Source: Streptomyces physcomitrii (GTDB lineage: Bacteria; Actinomycetota; Actinomycetes; Streptomycetales; Streptomycetaceae). Taken from it: a stretch of DNA of 64,000 nucleotides. The notes below the pieces were generated by a model. The model saw only the letters and a list, made by a program, of their open reading frames with translations. It made no database searches and had not been told where the DNA came from. The stretch is taken from positions 496,001 to 560,000 of the forward strand of contig NZ_JAAWWP010000001.1 in assembly GCF_012273655.1 (NCBI RefSeq), given 5' to 3'. Below, piece by piece: positions 1 to 9,282 of this stretch (positions within the stretch are counted from its first letter, which is position 1; every line of letters starts with the position of its first letter). Made by a program: the position numbers and the translations under genes.

Positions 1-401
1 GCGACAAGCTCTGGGCCGGCTTCCGTGACGTCTGGGCCGATGTCCGTGCCCTTCTGCTCGGTGCCCGTGCCTTCCGGCTCGGTGCCCATGCCCTTCTGCT
101 CGGCGCTCGTGCCCGTCTGCCCGTCGCCCGTGCCCTCTGGGCTGGCGCCCGTGCTTTCCGTGCCGGTGCCCGTGCTCTCGGGACCGTTGCCCGCGCCCTT
201 CCGGGTGGTGTCCGCGGCGGGCGGTGCGCCGTCCTGGTCCTCGGCTCCGCCGGGCGTGCCCGTGCCCGGCGCCCGCTCGCCGCGGCCCCCTGGCTCGCGG
301 TGCGAGTCGGTGCCGGGCTCCTTGGCCGCTTCGTCGGGGCGCACGCCTCGCCGTTCCCTCGTCTCATCCGGTTCTGGGCGGTGCCCTGGCTCGTCCGTCA
401 C
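1..401 (-). CDS. Unrecognised Gly/Thr/Glu-rich protein, N-terminal part (runs off the left edge)
   Basis: The minus strand is open from a GTG at 401-399 to the window edge, with no stop over about 133 codons. An in-frame TGA lies two codons upstream of the GTG. Third positions are strongly GC. The visible protein begins VTDEPGHRPEPDETRERR and then becomes a hydrophilic tract built on GTGTE, STGTG and EGTG units. This is typical of a disordered N-terminal region before a membrane anchor or an extracellular domain. The plus-strand frames here read as low-complexity Ala/Arg or Pro/Val peptides and are less plausible. The gene is divergent from the ATL gene. I do not recognise the family, because any folded domain lies outside the window. 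No strong Shine-Dalgarno is visible, so the start is tentative. Confidence 0.55.
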   Translation of the reverse strand, partial: MTDEPGHRPEPDETRERRGVRPDEAAKEPGTDSHREPGGRGERAPGTGTPGGAEDQDGAPPAADTTRKGAGNGPESTGTGTESTGASPEGTGDGQTGTSAEQKGMGTEPEGTGTEQKGTDIGPDVTEAGPELV

Positions 402-553
402 CAGTCACCGTCCGCATGATGGTGGCATGCGCCGGGCGCGAGCGGAGGCAGCAGGGTGCCGCTCACGACCATCAAGTCCGCTTTGCCGGACTCTGCCGCC
501 GGTGCCCCGCTGATCCGCCCGCGCTGTCGGTGGCGTACGGCAGGATGGGGCGG

Positions 554-949
554 ATGAGCGAACAGAACCCCCCGAGCGAGCGCGCCGCACCCTCGGACGG
601 CGACGGCGCTCACGAGCTGCCCGGCTACGCCGAGCGCGTCCTCGACGTCGCCGAACTGATCCCCGAGGGCCGCGTCATGACCTACGGCGATGTCGCCGAG
701 TGGCTGGCCGAGGGCGGCCCCCGGCAGGTCGGCCGCGTCATGGCGCTCTACGGGGGAGCGGTCCCCTGGTGGCGGGTGGTCCGCGCCGACGGACACCTGC
801 TCCCCGGCCACGAACTGCGCGCCCTGGAGCACTACCGCGCCGAGGGCACCCCGCTGCGGGAGGCCTCCCGCAGCACCGAGGGGCATCTGCCCCGCCTGGA
901 CATGAGGCGGGCGCGCTGGGACGGCGGGGGCACGGAGGCTCACACCTGA
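554..949 (+). CDS. Alkyltransferase-like (ATL) MGMT-domain DNA-binding protein
   Basis: A 131-residue protein starting MSEQNPPSER. It consists of the winged-helix DNA-binding domain of O6-methylguanine methyltransferases: LIPEGRVMTYGDVA, then GGPRQVGRVM, then VPWWRVVRADG. The family's catalytic Pro-Cys-His-Arg segment reads Pro-Trp-Trp-Arg, so there is no acceptor cysteine. ATL proteins bind O6-alkylguanine and hand the lesion to nucleotide excision repair rather than removing the alkyl group; that role is family knowledge. The ATG at 554 was chosen because CAGGAT at 541-546 lies 7 bp upstream, fitting a leaderless transcript. An in-frame ATG at 545 is the alternative. It lies just upstream of adnAB, so repair functions cluster here. 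The 255 bp up to adnA show no further gene. Confidence 0.85.
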   Translation: MSEQNPPSERAAPSDGDGAHELPGYAERVLDVAELIPEGRVMTYGDVAEWLAEGGPRQVGRVMALYGGAVPWWRVVRADGHLLPGHELRALEHYRAEGTPLREASRSTEGHLPRLDMRRARWDGGGTEAHT

Positions 950-1204
950 CAGCCTGCGCCACCGCGCGCCCCCACGGCAGGCCCGTGGACCGTACGGGGG
1001 ACACCCGCGGGCCGCCCCGACTGGCGTACGTTCGACTCCCACGCCTCCGTGACCCGCAGCGCGGGCCGGTGGGGCCGGGGACGAGGAGGCGCGGGGACCA
1101 CAGGCTCCGTCGCTCTCCGGGCCCCCGGCCGCCGTCACCGCGCACAGCGGTCCGCGGCGGCCCGCACCGCACCACCAGCACAACCACCAGGACCGGCGAT
1201 TCAC

Positions 1205-4200
1205 GTGAGCTCCTCTTCCTCCACCCGGCGCCTGTCGCACCCCCGGGTCCGGCAGGGGGACTCCGCGTACCGTCTCGTCCGCACGCCGCCGGCCACCCTT
1301 GGCCCTCCTCGACTGGACGCAGCGCAGCAGGCCGTGGTTGATCACCAGGGCGGACCGCTCCTCGTCCTCGCCGGGCCCGGCACGGGCAAGACCACCACCC
1401 TCGTCGAGTCGGTCTGCGCCCGCCTCGCCCGCGGCGACGACCCGGAACGCCTCCTCGTCCTCACCTTCAGCCGCAAGGCCGCCGTCGAACTGCGCGACCG
1501 CATCGCGCTGCGCACCACCGCCGCGGGCGCCGTACAGGCCACCACCTTCCACTCCTTCTGCTACGCGCTGGTCCGCGCCCACCAGGACAGCGACCTCTTC
1601 CGTGAGCCCCTGCGGCTCCTCTCCGGCCCCGAGCAGGACGTCGCCGTACGCGAACTGCTCGCCGGCCAGATCGACCTGGCCCGGCACGGTCTCGCCCGCA
1701 CCCGCTGGCCGGACGAACTCCGGGCCTGCCTGACCACCCGCGGCTTCGCCGACGAGGTCCGCGCGGTGCTGGCCCGCTCCCGTGAACTCGGGCTCGGCCC
1801 GCGCTCGCTGGCCTCCTTCGCGGCCCGCATCGGGCGGCCCGACTGGGGAGCCGCCGCCGACTTCCTCGCCGAGTATCTGGACGTCCTCGACCTCCAGGGG
1901 GTCCTCGACTATGCCGAACTCGTCCACCGGGCGGTCCTCCTCGCCCGGCGCCCCGAGGTCGCGCGCCGACTCGCCGCCCGGTACGACACCGTGTTCGTCG
2001 ACGAGTACCAGGACACCGACCCCTCCCAGGTACGGCTGCTCCAGGCGCTGGCCGGGCACTCCGGCGCGGCCCGCCCCACCGGGCGTCCCGCTCCCGGCGC
2101 CGAGTCGGCCGCCGCCTCCCGGCGGGCGCTCCTCGCCTTCGGTGACCCGGACCAGTCCATCTATACGTTCCGCGGCGCGGACGTGAACGGCATCCTCGAC
2201 TTCCCCGACACCTTCCGCCGCCCCGACGGCCGCCCCGCACCCGTCCGCGTACTCGGTACCTCGCGCCGCGCCGGAGCCGGACTCCTCGCGGCCACCCGGC
2301 TGCTCACCCAGCGGATGCCGCTGACCCGGCTGCCCTCGGAGAAGGTACGGGCGCACCGCGAGCTGACCGCCGAGCGCGAGGGTGGCACGGCCGAGGTGTA
2401 CACGTATCCGACGGCGGGCGCCGAACTCGACAACATCGCCGACCTGTTGCGGCGGGCCCATCTGGAGGACGGGGTCCCGTGGAGCGGGATGGCGGTCCTG
2501 GTCCGCGCCGGGGCCCGCTCGATCCCGGCCGTACGCCGAGCCCTGTCCGCCGCCGGGGTCCCGCTCGACATCGACGGCGACGACCTCCCGCTCCGCCACG
2601 AACCGGCCCTGGCACCGCTCCTCCTCGCCCTCCGGGTGGTCGCGGAATCCGTGGACGGCGACCGGCGATCGGAACAGGGCGCGGAATCGGGACAGAGCGC
2701 GGAATCGGGACAGGGGCAGGGACAAGGGCAAGGGCAGGCAGCGGACCAGGACCAAGACCGAGATCAGGGCCGGGGGCAGGACCAGGCGCAAGGCGAGGGG
2801 CGTGCGGACCAGACGCCGGGCCAGGCACAGGCCGGGACGTCTGAGTCGTCCGAGCCATCCGAGATCTCCGAACCGGTGGCCGGGGAGGCACCCGAGGAAA
2901 ACTCCGCGGCTGGGCAGGGACCCGCGGACTCCGCCGTCGGCTGGCTGGACACCGAGACCGCCCGCACCCTGCTCACCTCGCCGCTCGCGGGCATGGACAC
3001 CGCCGATCTGCGCCGCCTCGGCCGCGCCCTGCGGGAGGAGGAGCGCGCCGCCGGGAACCGGTTGCCGCCGTCCTCCGACACGCTGCTCGCCCGCGCCCTC
3101 GCCGAGCCCGAACGCCTCGTCGCCCATGACCCCGCCTACGCGCGCGGAGCCCAGCAGCTCGGTCACCTGCTGCGCAGGGCACGGCAGCGGCTGGCCGCGG
3201 GCGGCAGTGCCGAGGAGGCGCTCTGGGAGCTGTGGGCCGGCACCTCCTGGCCGCGACGCCTGGAGAGCGCCGCCCGGCGCGGTGGCGCGGCGGGCCGCAA
3301 CGCCGACCGCGATCTCGACGCGGTGTGCGCCCTGTTCGCGACCGCGGCCCGTGCCGAGGAGCGCACCGGGGGCCGCGGGGCCCTCAACTTCCTCGCCGAG
3401 GTCGACGCGCAGGACATCGCCGCGGACACCTTGACCCGGCGGGCGGTGCGCCCCGATGCCGTACGTCTGATGACGGCGCACCGCGCGAAGGGCCTGGAGT
3501 GGCGGGTGGTCGTGGTCGCCGGGGTGCAGGAGGGGCTCTGGCCCGATCTGCGGCGCCGCGGCTCGCTCCTGGAGGCGGACCGGATCGGCCGGGACGGGCT
3601 CGCCCAGCCGCTCACCCCGGGCGCCCTGCTCGCCGAGGAGCGCCGCCTCTTCTACGTGGCGGCCACCCGGGCGAGCGAGCGCCTGATCGTCACCGCGGTA
3701 CGGGCCGCCGCCGACGACGGTGACCAGCCCTCGCGCTTTCTGGGTGAACTCGGCGTCGAGCCGAGGGAGGTGACGGGCCGCCCCCGGCGCCCCCTCGCCG
3801 TGGCGGCGCTCGTCGCCGAGCTGCGTGCCACCACCGTCGATCCTCGGGTCTCCCCGGCCCTGCGGCAGGCGGCCGCCGAACGGCTCGCCCGGCTCGCCGC
3901 GCTCGACGACGGCGAGGGCCGGCCGCTCGTGCCCGCCGCCCACCCCTACCGCTGGTGGGGGATGGAGGAGCCGACCGAGAGCCGCGTCCCGCTGCGCGAT
4001 CGCGACAAGCCCGTCGTGCTCTCCGGCAGCGCGCTCGACCAACTCGCCCGTACCTGCGCCCTGCAGTGGTTCCTCGGCCGTGAGGTGAAGGCGGACTCCC
4101 CGGCGAGCGCGGCCCAGGGCTTCGGCAATGTCGTGCACGTCCTCGCCGACGAGGTCGCCTCCGGGAAGACCCCGGCGGACCTGGACGTCCTGATGGAGCG

Positions 4201-4813
4201 GCTCGACTCGGTCTGGGAGGCGCTCGCCTTCGACGCGCCCTGGAAGTCGGCCCAGGAGAAGGACACCGCGCGCCTCGCCCTGGAGCGCTTCCTGCGCTGG
4301 CATGTGCTCGACCGCGCCGGGCGCACCCCGGTCGCCAGCGAGCACGACTTCGACGTGACGCTCACCACCGGCGAGGTGGACGTGACGATCCGCGGATCGA
4401 TGGACCGGGTCGAGCGGGACGGCGAAGGGCGGGCCTACGTCGTCGACTTCAAGACCGGCAAGCAGGCTCCGAGCGCGGCCGAGGTCGAGCGGCACCCTCA
4501 GCTGGCCGTCTACCAGCTCGCCGTACGCGAGGGCGCCGTCGACGAGGCCTTCGGCGGGGAACGGCCCCCGCCCGGCGGGGCCGAACTCGTACAGCTGCGG
4601 CAGGGCGCGGCGCGGCGGGACGGCGGGGACGAACTGCCCAAGATCCAGGCCCAGGAGGCCCTGAACGGCGACTGGGTCGGCGAACTGCTCGCCACGGCCG
4701 CGGGCCGGGTACTCGACGAACGCTTCGCGCCCACTCCTGGTCAGCATTGCACTCACTGCTCCTTCCGCTCCTCGTGCAGCGCACGCCCGGAGGGCCGCCA
4801 CATCGTCGAGTGA
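1205..4813 (+). CDS. adnA: AdnA-type UvrD-like helicase/RecB-like nuclease subunit
   Basis: About 1202 residues from a GTG at 1205. An N-terminal superfamily 1A motor carries Walker A GPGTGKTT (residues 57-64), DEYQD (266-270), YTFRGAD, MTAHRAKGLEW and VAATRASERL. The C-terminal PD-(D/E)XK nuclease has DFKTGK with Asp1081. Cys951, Cys1182, Cys1185 and Cys1191 form the C-x(n)-C-x2-C-x5-C pattern of AddB-type 4Fe-4S nuclease domains. It should pair with the next gene as the AdnAB complex that resects double-strand breaks. The AdnA assignment rests on gene order and on the nuclease-to-C-terminus distance compared with mycobacteria, from memory. A Gln/Gly/Glu/Ser-rich insertion of about 90 residues (about 2660-2935) sits inside the motor. 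The open frame reaches up to 1049, but the upstream part is Arg-rich and unlikely to be coding. Confidence 0.9.
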   Translation: MSSSSSTRRLSHPRVRQGDSAYRLVRTPPATLGPPRLDAAQQAVVDHQGGPLLVLAGPGTGKTTTLVESVCARLARGDDPERLLVLTFSRKAAVELRDRIALRTTAAGAVQATTFHSFCYALVRAHQDSDLFREPLRLLSGPEQDVAVRELLAGQIDLARHGLARTRWPDELRACLTTRGFADEVRAVLARSRELGLGPRSLASFAARIGRPDWGAAADFLAEYLDVLDLQGVLDYAELVHRAVLLARRPEVARRLAARYDTVFVDEYQDTDPSQVRLLQALAGHSGAARPTGRPAPGAESAAASRRALLAFGDPDQSIYTFRGADVNGILDFPDTFRRPDGRPAPVRVLGTSRRAGAGLLAATRLLTQRMPLTRLPSEKVRAHRELTAEREGGTAEVYTYPTAGAELDNIADLLRRAHLEDGVPWSGMAVLVRAGARSIPAVRRALSAAGVPLDIDGDDLPLRHEPALAPLLLALRVVAESVDGDRRSEQGAESGQSAESGQGQGQGQGQAADQDQDRDQGRGQDQAQGEGRADQTPGQAQAGTSESSEPSEISEPVAGEAPEENSAAGQGPADSAVGWLDTETARTLLTSPLAGMDTADLRRLGRALREEERAAGNRLPPSSDTLLARALAEPERLVAHDPAYARGAQQLGHLLRRARQRLAAGGSAEEALWELWAGTSWPRRLESAARRGGAAGRNADRDLDAVCALFATAARAEERTGGRGALNFLAEVDAQDIAADTLTRRAVRPDAVRLMTAHRAKGLEWRVVVVAGVQEGLWPDLRRRGSLLEADRIGRDGLAQPLTPGALLAEERRLFYVAATRASERLIVTAVRAAADDGDQPSRFLGELGVEPREVTGRPRRPLAVAALVAELRATTVDPRVSPALRQAAAERLARLAALDDGEGRPLVPAAHPYRWWGMEEPTESRVPLRDRDKPVVLSGSALDQLARTCALQWFLGREVKADSPASAAQGFGNVVHVLADEVASGKTPADLDVLMERLDSVWEALAFDAPWKSAQEKDTARLALERFLRWHVLDRAGRTPVASEHDFDVTLTTGEVDVTIRGSMDRVERDGEGRAYVVDFKTGKQAPSAAEVERHPQLAVYQLAVREGAVDEAFGGERPPPGGAELVQLRQGAARRDGGDELPKIQAQEALNGDWVGELLATAAGRVLDERFAPTPGQHCTHCSFRSSCSARPEGRHIVE

Positions 4814-4871
4814 GGACACCGCGTCCTCGGAGGCAGCAGTATCGGGCGGACGCAAGAATCCGTGGGGAGCC

Positions 4872-4931
4872 TGTGGATAACTTCGGAACGAGGTCCGCCG
4901 AGAGCCGGGAGAGCGGGCTGCCTGTGGACAA
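4872..4931. promoter_or_regulatory. Two DnaA boxes upstream of adnB
   Basis: TGTGGATAA at 4872-4880 (complement TTATCCACA) and TGTGGACAA at 4923-4931 (complement TTGTCCACA, the preferred Streptomyces form) are exact 9-mers. They have the same orientation and their starts are 51 bp apart, in the 156-bp gap between adnA and adnB. The second lies just upstream of the predicted adnB promoter. DnaA binding is inferred from the consensus only. Confidence 0.55.
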
Positions 4932-4956
4932 CGGACGGGCTGTCGGTCGGCGCGAT

Positions 4957-4970
4957 TAGCCTCTCCCCTG
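4957..4970 (+). promoter_or_regulatory. Predicted -10 element of a leaderless adnB transcript
   Basis: TAGCCT at 4957-4962 ends 7 bp before the GTG start, and no Shine-Dalgarno is present. Transcription starting about 7 bp after the hexamer would begin at the start codon. The matching -35 is poor. The same layout recurs at many genes in this window. Confidence 0.45.
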
Positions 4971-7900
4971 TGACCGCACGACTGACCGACCCCGCACAGC
5001 TCAAGGAGCTGCTGGGCATCCCGTTCACCCCGGAGCAGACGGCCTGCATCACCGCGCCGCCGGCCCCGCAGGTCGTCGTGGCCGGAGCCGGTTCGGGCAA
5101 GACGACGGTCATGGCGGCCCGTGTGGTCTGGCTGGTCGGCACCGGGCAGGTGGCACCGGAGCAGGTGCTCGGCCTGACCTTCACCAACAAGGCCGCGGGC
5201 GAACTCTCCGAGCGGGTGGCCAAAGCGCTGGTACGGGCCGGGGTCACCGACCCCGATGTCATCGACCCGGACCATCCGCCCGGCGAGCCCGTGATCTCCA
5301 CCTACCACGCCTTCGCCGGGCGCCTGCTGACCGACCACGGACTGCGCATCGGCCTGGAGCCGACGACCAGGCTGCTCGCCGACGCCACCCGCTTCCAGCT
5401 CGCGGCCCGGGTGCTGCGGGAGGCGCCGGGCTCCTACCCCGCACTCACCCGCTCCTTCGCCGACCTCGTCGGCGACCTGCTCGCCCTCGACTCCGAACTC
5501 GCCGAGCACCTCGTCGACCCCGCCGTCCTGCGCCGCCACGACGCCGAGCTCCTGCGCACGCTCGACGGGGCGAAACTCAGCAACGCCGAGCTGCGCAAGG
5601 TGCCCGAAGCCGCCGCCGCCCGCCGTGAGCTGACCGCGCTCGCCACCCGCTACCGGGAGGCCAAACGCTCCCGCGACCTGCTCGACTTCGGCGACCAGAT
5701 CGCGCTGTCGGCCACCCTCGCGCGCAGCCGCCCCGAGGTCGGCGCGCTGCTGCGGGAGGAGTTCCGGGTGGTCCTGCTGGACGAGTACCAGGACACCTCG
5801 GTCGCCCAGCGCATCCTGCTCGCCGGTCTGTTCGGCGGCGGCACCGGCCATCCGGTGACCGCGGTCGGCGACCCCTGCCAGGCCATCTACGGCTGGCGGG
5901 GCGCCTCGGTGGCCAACCTCGACGACTTCCCGCAGCACTTCGCGCACGCCGACGGGGCCCCCGCCGCGCGGTACGCCCTCAGCGAGAACCGCCGCAGCGG
6001 CGGCCGCCTGCTCGACCTCGCCAACTCCCTCGCCGAACCGCTGCGCGCCCGGCACGCGGGCGTCGAGGCGCTGCGTCCCGCGCCGGGCGCCGAGCGGGAC
6101 GGGCTGGTGCGGTGCGCCCTGCTGCCCACCCACGCCGAGGAGATCGACTGGCTCGCCGACTCGCTGGCACACCTGGTGGCCACCGGTACCCCACCCGGGG
6201 AGATCGCCGTCCTGTGCCGCACCGCCACCGACTTCGCCCGCATCCAGGAGGCGCTGGTCGACCGGGATGTCCCCGTCGAGGTCGTCGGGCTCTCTGGTCT
6301 GCTGCACCTGCCGGAGATCGCCGACCTCGTCGCCGTCTGCGAAGTCCTCCAGGACCCCGGCGCCAATGCGGCCCTGGTACGGCTCCTGACCGGCCCGCGC
6401 TGGCGCATCGGCCACCGCGACCTCGCCCTTCTCGGCCGCCGCGCCCGGCTCCTCGTACGGCACGGCGACCCCGGCGGCGAGCAGGACGAGGACGCCGATC
6501 AGCGCCTTGCCGAGGCGGTGGAGGGCGTCGACCCGGCCGAACTCGTCTCCCTGGCCGACGCCCTGGACACCTTCCTCGACTCCGGCGGCTCCGCCGAGGA
6601 CGGGCTGCCGTTCTCGGAGGCGGCCCGGGTCCGCTTCGCCCACCTCGCCGCCGAGCTGCGCGAACTGCGCCGTTCCCTCGCCGATCCGCTGATGGACGTA
6701 CTGCACCGGGTGCTCGCGGTCACCGGCCTGGAGGTCGAACTCTCCGCCTCACCACAGGCATTGGCGGCCCGCCGACGCGAGACCCTCGCCAACTTCCTCG
6801 ACGTCGCGGCCTCCTTCGCCGCCAGTGAGAGCGAGGCGAGCCTGCTCGCCTTCCTCGGCTTCCTGCGCACCGCCGCGCAGTACGAGAAGGGGCTCGACAA
6901 CGCCCTGCCCGGCGGGGAGAACACGGTCAAGGTGCTCACCGCGCACAAGTCCAAGGGTCTCGAATGGGATGTGGTCGCCGTCCCCGGGCTGGTCAAGGGC
7001 ACCTTCCCGAGTACCCAGGGGCGCGAGAAGTGGACCGCGCAGGGCAGAGTCCTGCCGCACGCGCTGCGCGGCGACCGCGACACCCTCCCCGAGGTCGCCT
7101 CCTGGGACCCTCGCGGCCTGCGGGCCTTCCACGAGGACATGAAGGAACACCAGCGCACCGAGGAACTCCGGCTCGGCTACGTCACCTTCACCCGGCCCCG
7201 CTCCCTGCTCCTGGGCTCCGGCCACTGGTGGGGCCCCAGCCAGAAGCGCCCGCGCGGCCCCTCGGACTTCCTCGAAGCGCTGTACGCACACTGCGCGGCC
7301 GGGTACGGCGAGATCGAGGCCTGGGCGGAGCAGCCCACCGAGGACGAGGAGAACCCCGCGCTCCACGAGGCCTCGGCGGAACGGGCCTGGCCGCTGCCCC
7401 TCGACCCCGAAGCCCTGGAACGCCGCCGCGCCGCGGCCCGGACGGTCAACGCCCACCTCGACCGCCTCGCCGAGCAGGCCGCCGGGGACGGCTCGGGCCC
7501 TCCGCCCGCCGGAAGCCGCGCCGGTACGGTCCCGCCACGCGGACGACCCGGTGCTCCTGGCGGATCCCCACTCTTCGACGATCCCGAATGGCCGGCGGTC
7601 CCGGAGGACGAGGAGTATCCGGAGGAAGGCTTCCCCGCCGCCGGACCGGCCGAGGCAGAAGAACTCCTGATGGGGGAGCCCACCGAGCCTGAACTCCCCG
7701 AGGACGAACAGGACTTCGCCGACCCAGACCCTGACCCTGACCTCGCTTCTGACCCCGGCCCTGACCCCGACCTTGCCTCCGAGTCCGGCTCCGACCCCGA
7801 CCCCGGCTCCGCCCCCGATCTCGGGGACTGGGACTCCTGGGAACAGCGCCCGCCTGCCCCCGGATCCGGCGTCCCTCCGCGCCCGGCCCCGGTTCCGGTG

Positions 7901-8755
7901 CCTCCGCGCCCGCGTGCCTCCGAGGAAGACCTGACCCCCGAGGAGACCCGTACGGTCGCCTCCTGGGACCGGGATCTGGAGGCTCTGACCGGTGAACTCC
8001 TGCGCGCCAGACAGGGCGTGACCGAGGTCGTGCTCCCTGCCTCGCTCAGCGCCTCGGAGGTCCTGCGCCTCGCCTCGGACCCGGACGGGCTCGCCCAGGA
8101 ACTCGCCCGGCCGCTGCCCCGGCCTCCGCAGCCCGCGGCCCGCCGGGGCACGCGGTTCCACGCCTGGGTGGAGTCACGCTTCGAGGAACTGCGCCTGCCC
8201 ATGATCGACCCGGAGGAACTCCCGGGCGCCGAGGCGGAGATCGCCGACGAACGCGACCTCGAATCCCTCAAGGAGGCCTTCACCCGGGGCCCGTATGCCC
8301 GGCGCACCCCGCACCGCATCGAGACCCCCTTCCAACTGGCGCTCGGGGGACGGGTACTCCGGGGCAGGATCGACGCCGTGTACCGGACGGCTCCCGACGA
8401 GCCCCGCGAGGAGAGCCCCGAAGGCCCCGGGGACGTCAGGTACGAGATCGTCGACTGGAAGACCGGACGCGCCGACGGTGCCGACCCGCTCCAGCTCGCG
8501 ATCTACCGCCTCGCCTGGGCGGAGCAGCAGGGGGTACCGCTCGACTCGGTGGACGCCGCCTTCCACTTCGTCCGCAGCGGGCAGACCGTCCGGCCCCAGT
8601 CCCTGCCCGGCCGCGAGGAACTGGAAAGGCTGCTCGGCGCGGACCCCAGGGATGCCGGGGGAGCCGATGGCGCCGATCGGGAATCGCGGGAGCACGAGGA
8701 CCGAGGAGGCGGGGAGAGAGAGGGGAGGGCACGCATAGCTGATGCCGATGGCTGA
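4970..8755 (+). CDS. adnB: AdnB-type UvrD-like helicase/RecB-like nuclease subunit
   Basis: About 1261 residues from a GTG at 4970. The motor motifs are intact: GAGSGKTT (39-46), LLDEYQDTS (Asp271), YGWRGAS, LTAHKSKGLEWD and FTRPRSLL. A long acidic, proline-rich linker with DPDP repeats (about residues 919-955, bases 7724-7830) joins the motor to the C-terminal nuclease. The nuclease has VDWKTGR with Asp1162 and lacks the Fe-S cysteines found in AdnA. With AdnA it should form the ATP-driven motor-nuclease that processes DNA ends for recombination; the pair is reported essential in Streptomyces, from memory. The 156-bp gap from adnA carries two DnaA boxes and a -10 hexamer, so adnB can probably be transcribed separately. 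Upstream in-frame codons from 4862 are rejected because they lack a ribosome-binding site. Confidence 0.9.
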   Translation: MTARLTDPAQLKELLGIPFTPEQTACITAPPAPQVVVAGAGSGKTTVMAARVVWLVGTGQVAPEQVLGLTFTNKAAGELSERVAKALVRAGVTDPDVIDPDHPPGEPVISTYHAFAGRLLTDHGLRIGLEPTTRLLADATRFQLAARVLREAPGSYPALTRSFADLVGDLLALDSELAEHLVDPAVLRRHDAELLRTLDGAKLSNAELRKVPEAAAARRELTALATRYREAKRSRDLLDFGDQIALSATLARSRPEVGALLREEFRVVLLDEYQDTSVAQRILLAGLFGGGTGHPVTAVGDPCQAIYGWRGASVANLDDFPQHFAHADGAPAARYALSENRRSGGRLLDLANSLAEPLRARHAGVEALRPAPGAERDGLVRCALLPTHAEEIDWLADSLAHLVATGTPPGEIAVLCRTATDFARIQEALVDRDVPVEVVGLSGLLHLPEIADLVAVCEVLQDPGANAALVRLLTGPRWRIGHRDLALLGRRARLLVRHGDPGGEQDEDADQRLAEAVEGVDPAELVSLADALDTFLDSGGSAEDGLPFSEAARVRFAHLAAELRELRRSLADPLMDVLHRVLAVTGLEVELSASPQALAARRRETLANFLDVAASFAASESEASLLAFLGFLRTAAQYEKGLDNALPGGENTVKVLTAHKSKGLEWDVVAVPGLVKGTFPSTQGREKWTAQGRVLPHALRGDRDTLPEVASWDPRGLRAFHEDMKEHQRTEELRLGYVTFTRPRSLLLGSGHWWGPSQKRPRGPSDFLEALYAHCAAGYGEIEAWAEQPTEDEENPALHEASAERAWPLPLDPEALERRRAAARTVNAHLDRLAEQAAGDGSGPPPAGSRAGTVPPRGRPGAPGGSPLFDDPEWPAVPEDEEYPEEGFPAAGPAEAEELLMGEPTEPELPEDEQDFADPDPDPDLASDPGPDPDLASESGSDPDPGSAPDLGDWDSWEQRPPAPGSGVPPRPAPVPVPPRPRASEEDLTPEETRTVASWDRDLEALTGELLRARQGVTEVVLPASLSASEVLRLASDPDGLAQELARPLPRPPQPAARRGTRFHAWVESRFEELRLPMIDPEELPGAEAEIADERDLESLKEAFTRGPYARRTPHRIETPFQLALGGRVLRGRIDAVYRTAPDEPREESPEGPGDVRYEIVDWKTGRADGADPLQLAIYRLAWAEQQGVPLDSVDAAFHFVRSGQTVRPQSLPGREELERLLGADPRDAGGADGADRESREHEDRGGGEREGRARIADADG

Positions 8756-8796
8756 TCCGAGTAAGAGGGGAACCTTGACCAGGTGACGGGGGAGCG

Positions 8797-9282
8797 TCAC
8801 CCGAGGCGCGCGGCTTCCAGCAGAGAGCGGTACCGCTGCCGCAGCAGCGCCTCCTGAGCCCTGCCCTCCGGCTCGTCCTCCCCGGGACAGGCGCCGGACC
8901 AGCCGGAGCCCCAGGGGATCGGGCAGGGTGACGGGTGTTCGGGATCCGGGCACAGGAGGCTGCCCAACTCCTCGCGCAGGGTGTCGACTTCCTCTCGGGA
9001 GCCCAGCACACCCACCCTGATCTCGTGGACGGCGCGAGTGCCGGGCGACTCCCCGGGGTGCTCGATGCGCCACTGCTCGGGCAGCTCCTCGTAGAACTCC
9101 GCCAAGGTCATGCCGCCGGGGCCGGTCGTCTCCTGCGGTCCGGCGACCTGGAGAGCGTGCGGGATCCCTCGCCCGCCCAGCAGCTGGGCGAAGCCGTCGA
9201 CACTGCCGCGCACGCCCTCTTCGTCGGCATAGACACCGACCTGGATCTCGTGGAGCTTGCGGGGTGAGTTCGGCGCAGACAA
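8797..9282 (-). CDS. Hypothetical protein with an internal duplication (HEI-VGV repeat)
   Basis: A 161-residue acidic protein from a TTG at 9282, with GGAG about 5 nt upstream. It begins MSAPNSPRKLHEIQVGVYAD. The segment HEIQVGV followed by EEGV and a short helix at residue 11 recurs as HEIRVGV followed by REEV at residue 86, about 75 residues later. This suggests two copies of a small alpha/beta unit. The C-terminal half has a Cys/Pro-rich stretch (PDPEHPSPCPIPWGSGW). It converges on adnB, separated by 41 bp. No catalytic motif is visible and I do not recognise the family. Open frame continues far upstream, but codon use degrades across the purine tract, which supports the TTG start. Confidence 0.65.
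   Translation of the reverse strand: MSAPNSPRKLHEIQVGVYADEEGVRGSVDGFAQLLGGRGIPHALQVAGPQETTGPGGMTLAEFYEELPEQWRIEHPGESPGTRAVHEIRVGVLGSREEVDTLREELGSLLCPDPEHPSPCPIPWGSGWSGACPGEDEPEGRAQEALLRQRYRSLLEAARLG

Noticed and set aside
1..400. Plus-strand ORFs reading Pro/Val- or Ala/Arg-rich repeats
   Set aside because: The minus strand gives a hydrophilic, high-GC3, start-to-edge frame that explains the periodicity better.
398..6706. A 2.1-kb-residue open frame antisense to adnA and adnB
   Set aside because: It has no stop codons only because of high GC; it opposes two genes with clear helicase-nuclease motifs, and its translation is low-complexity Gly/Arg/Val.
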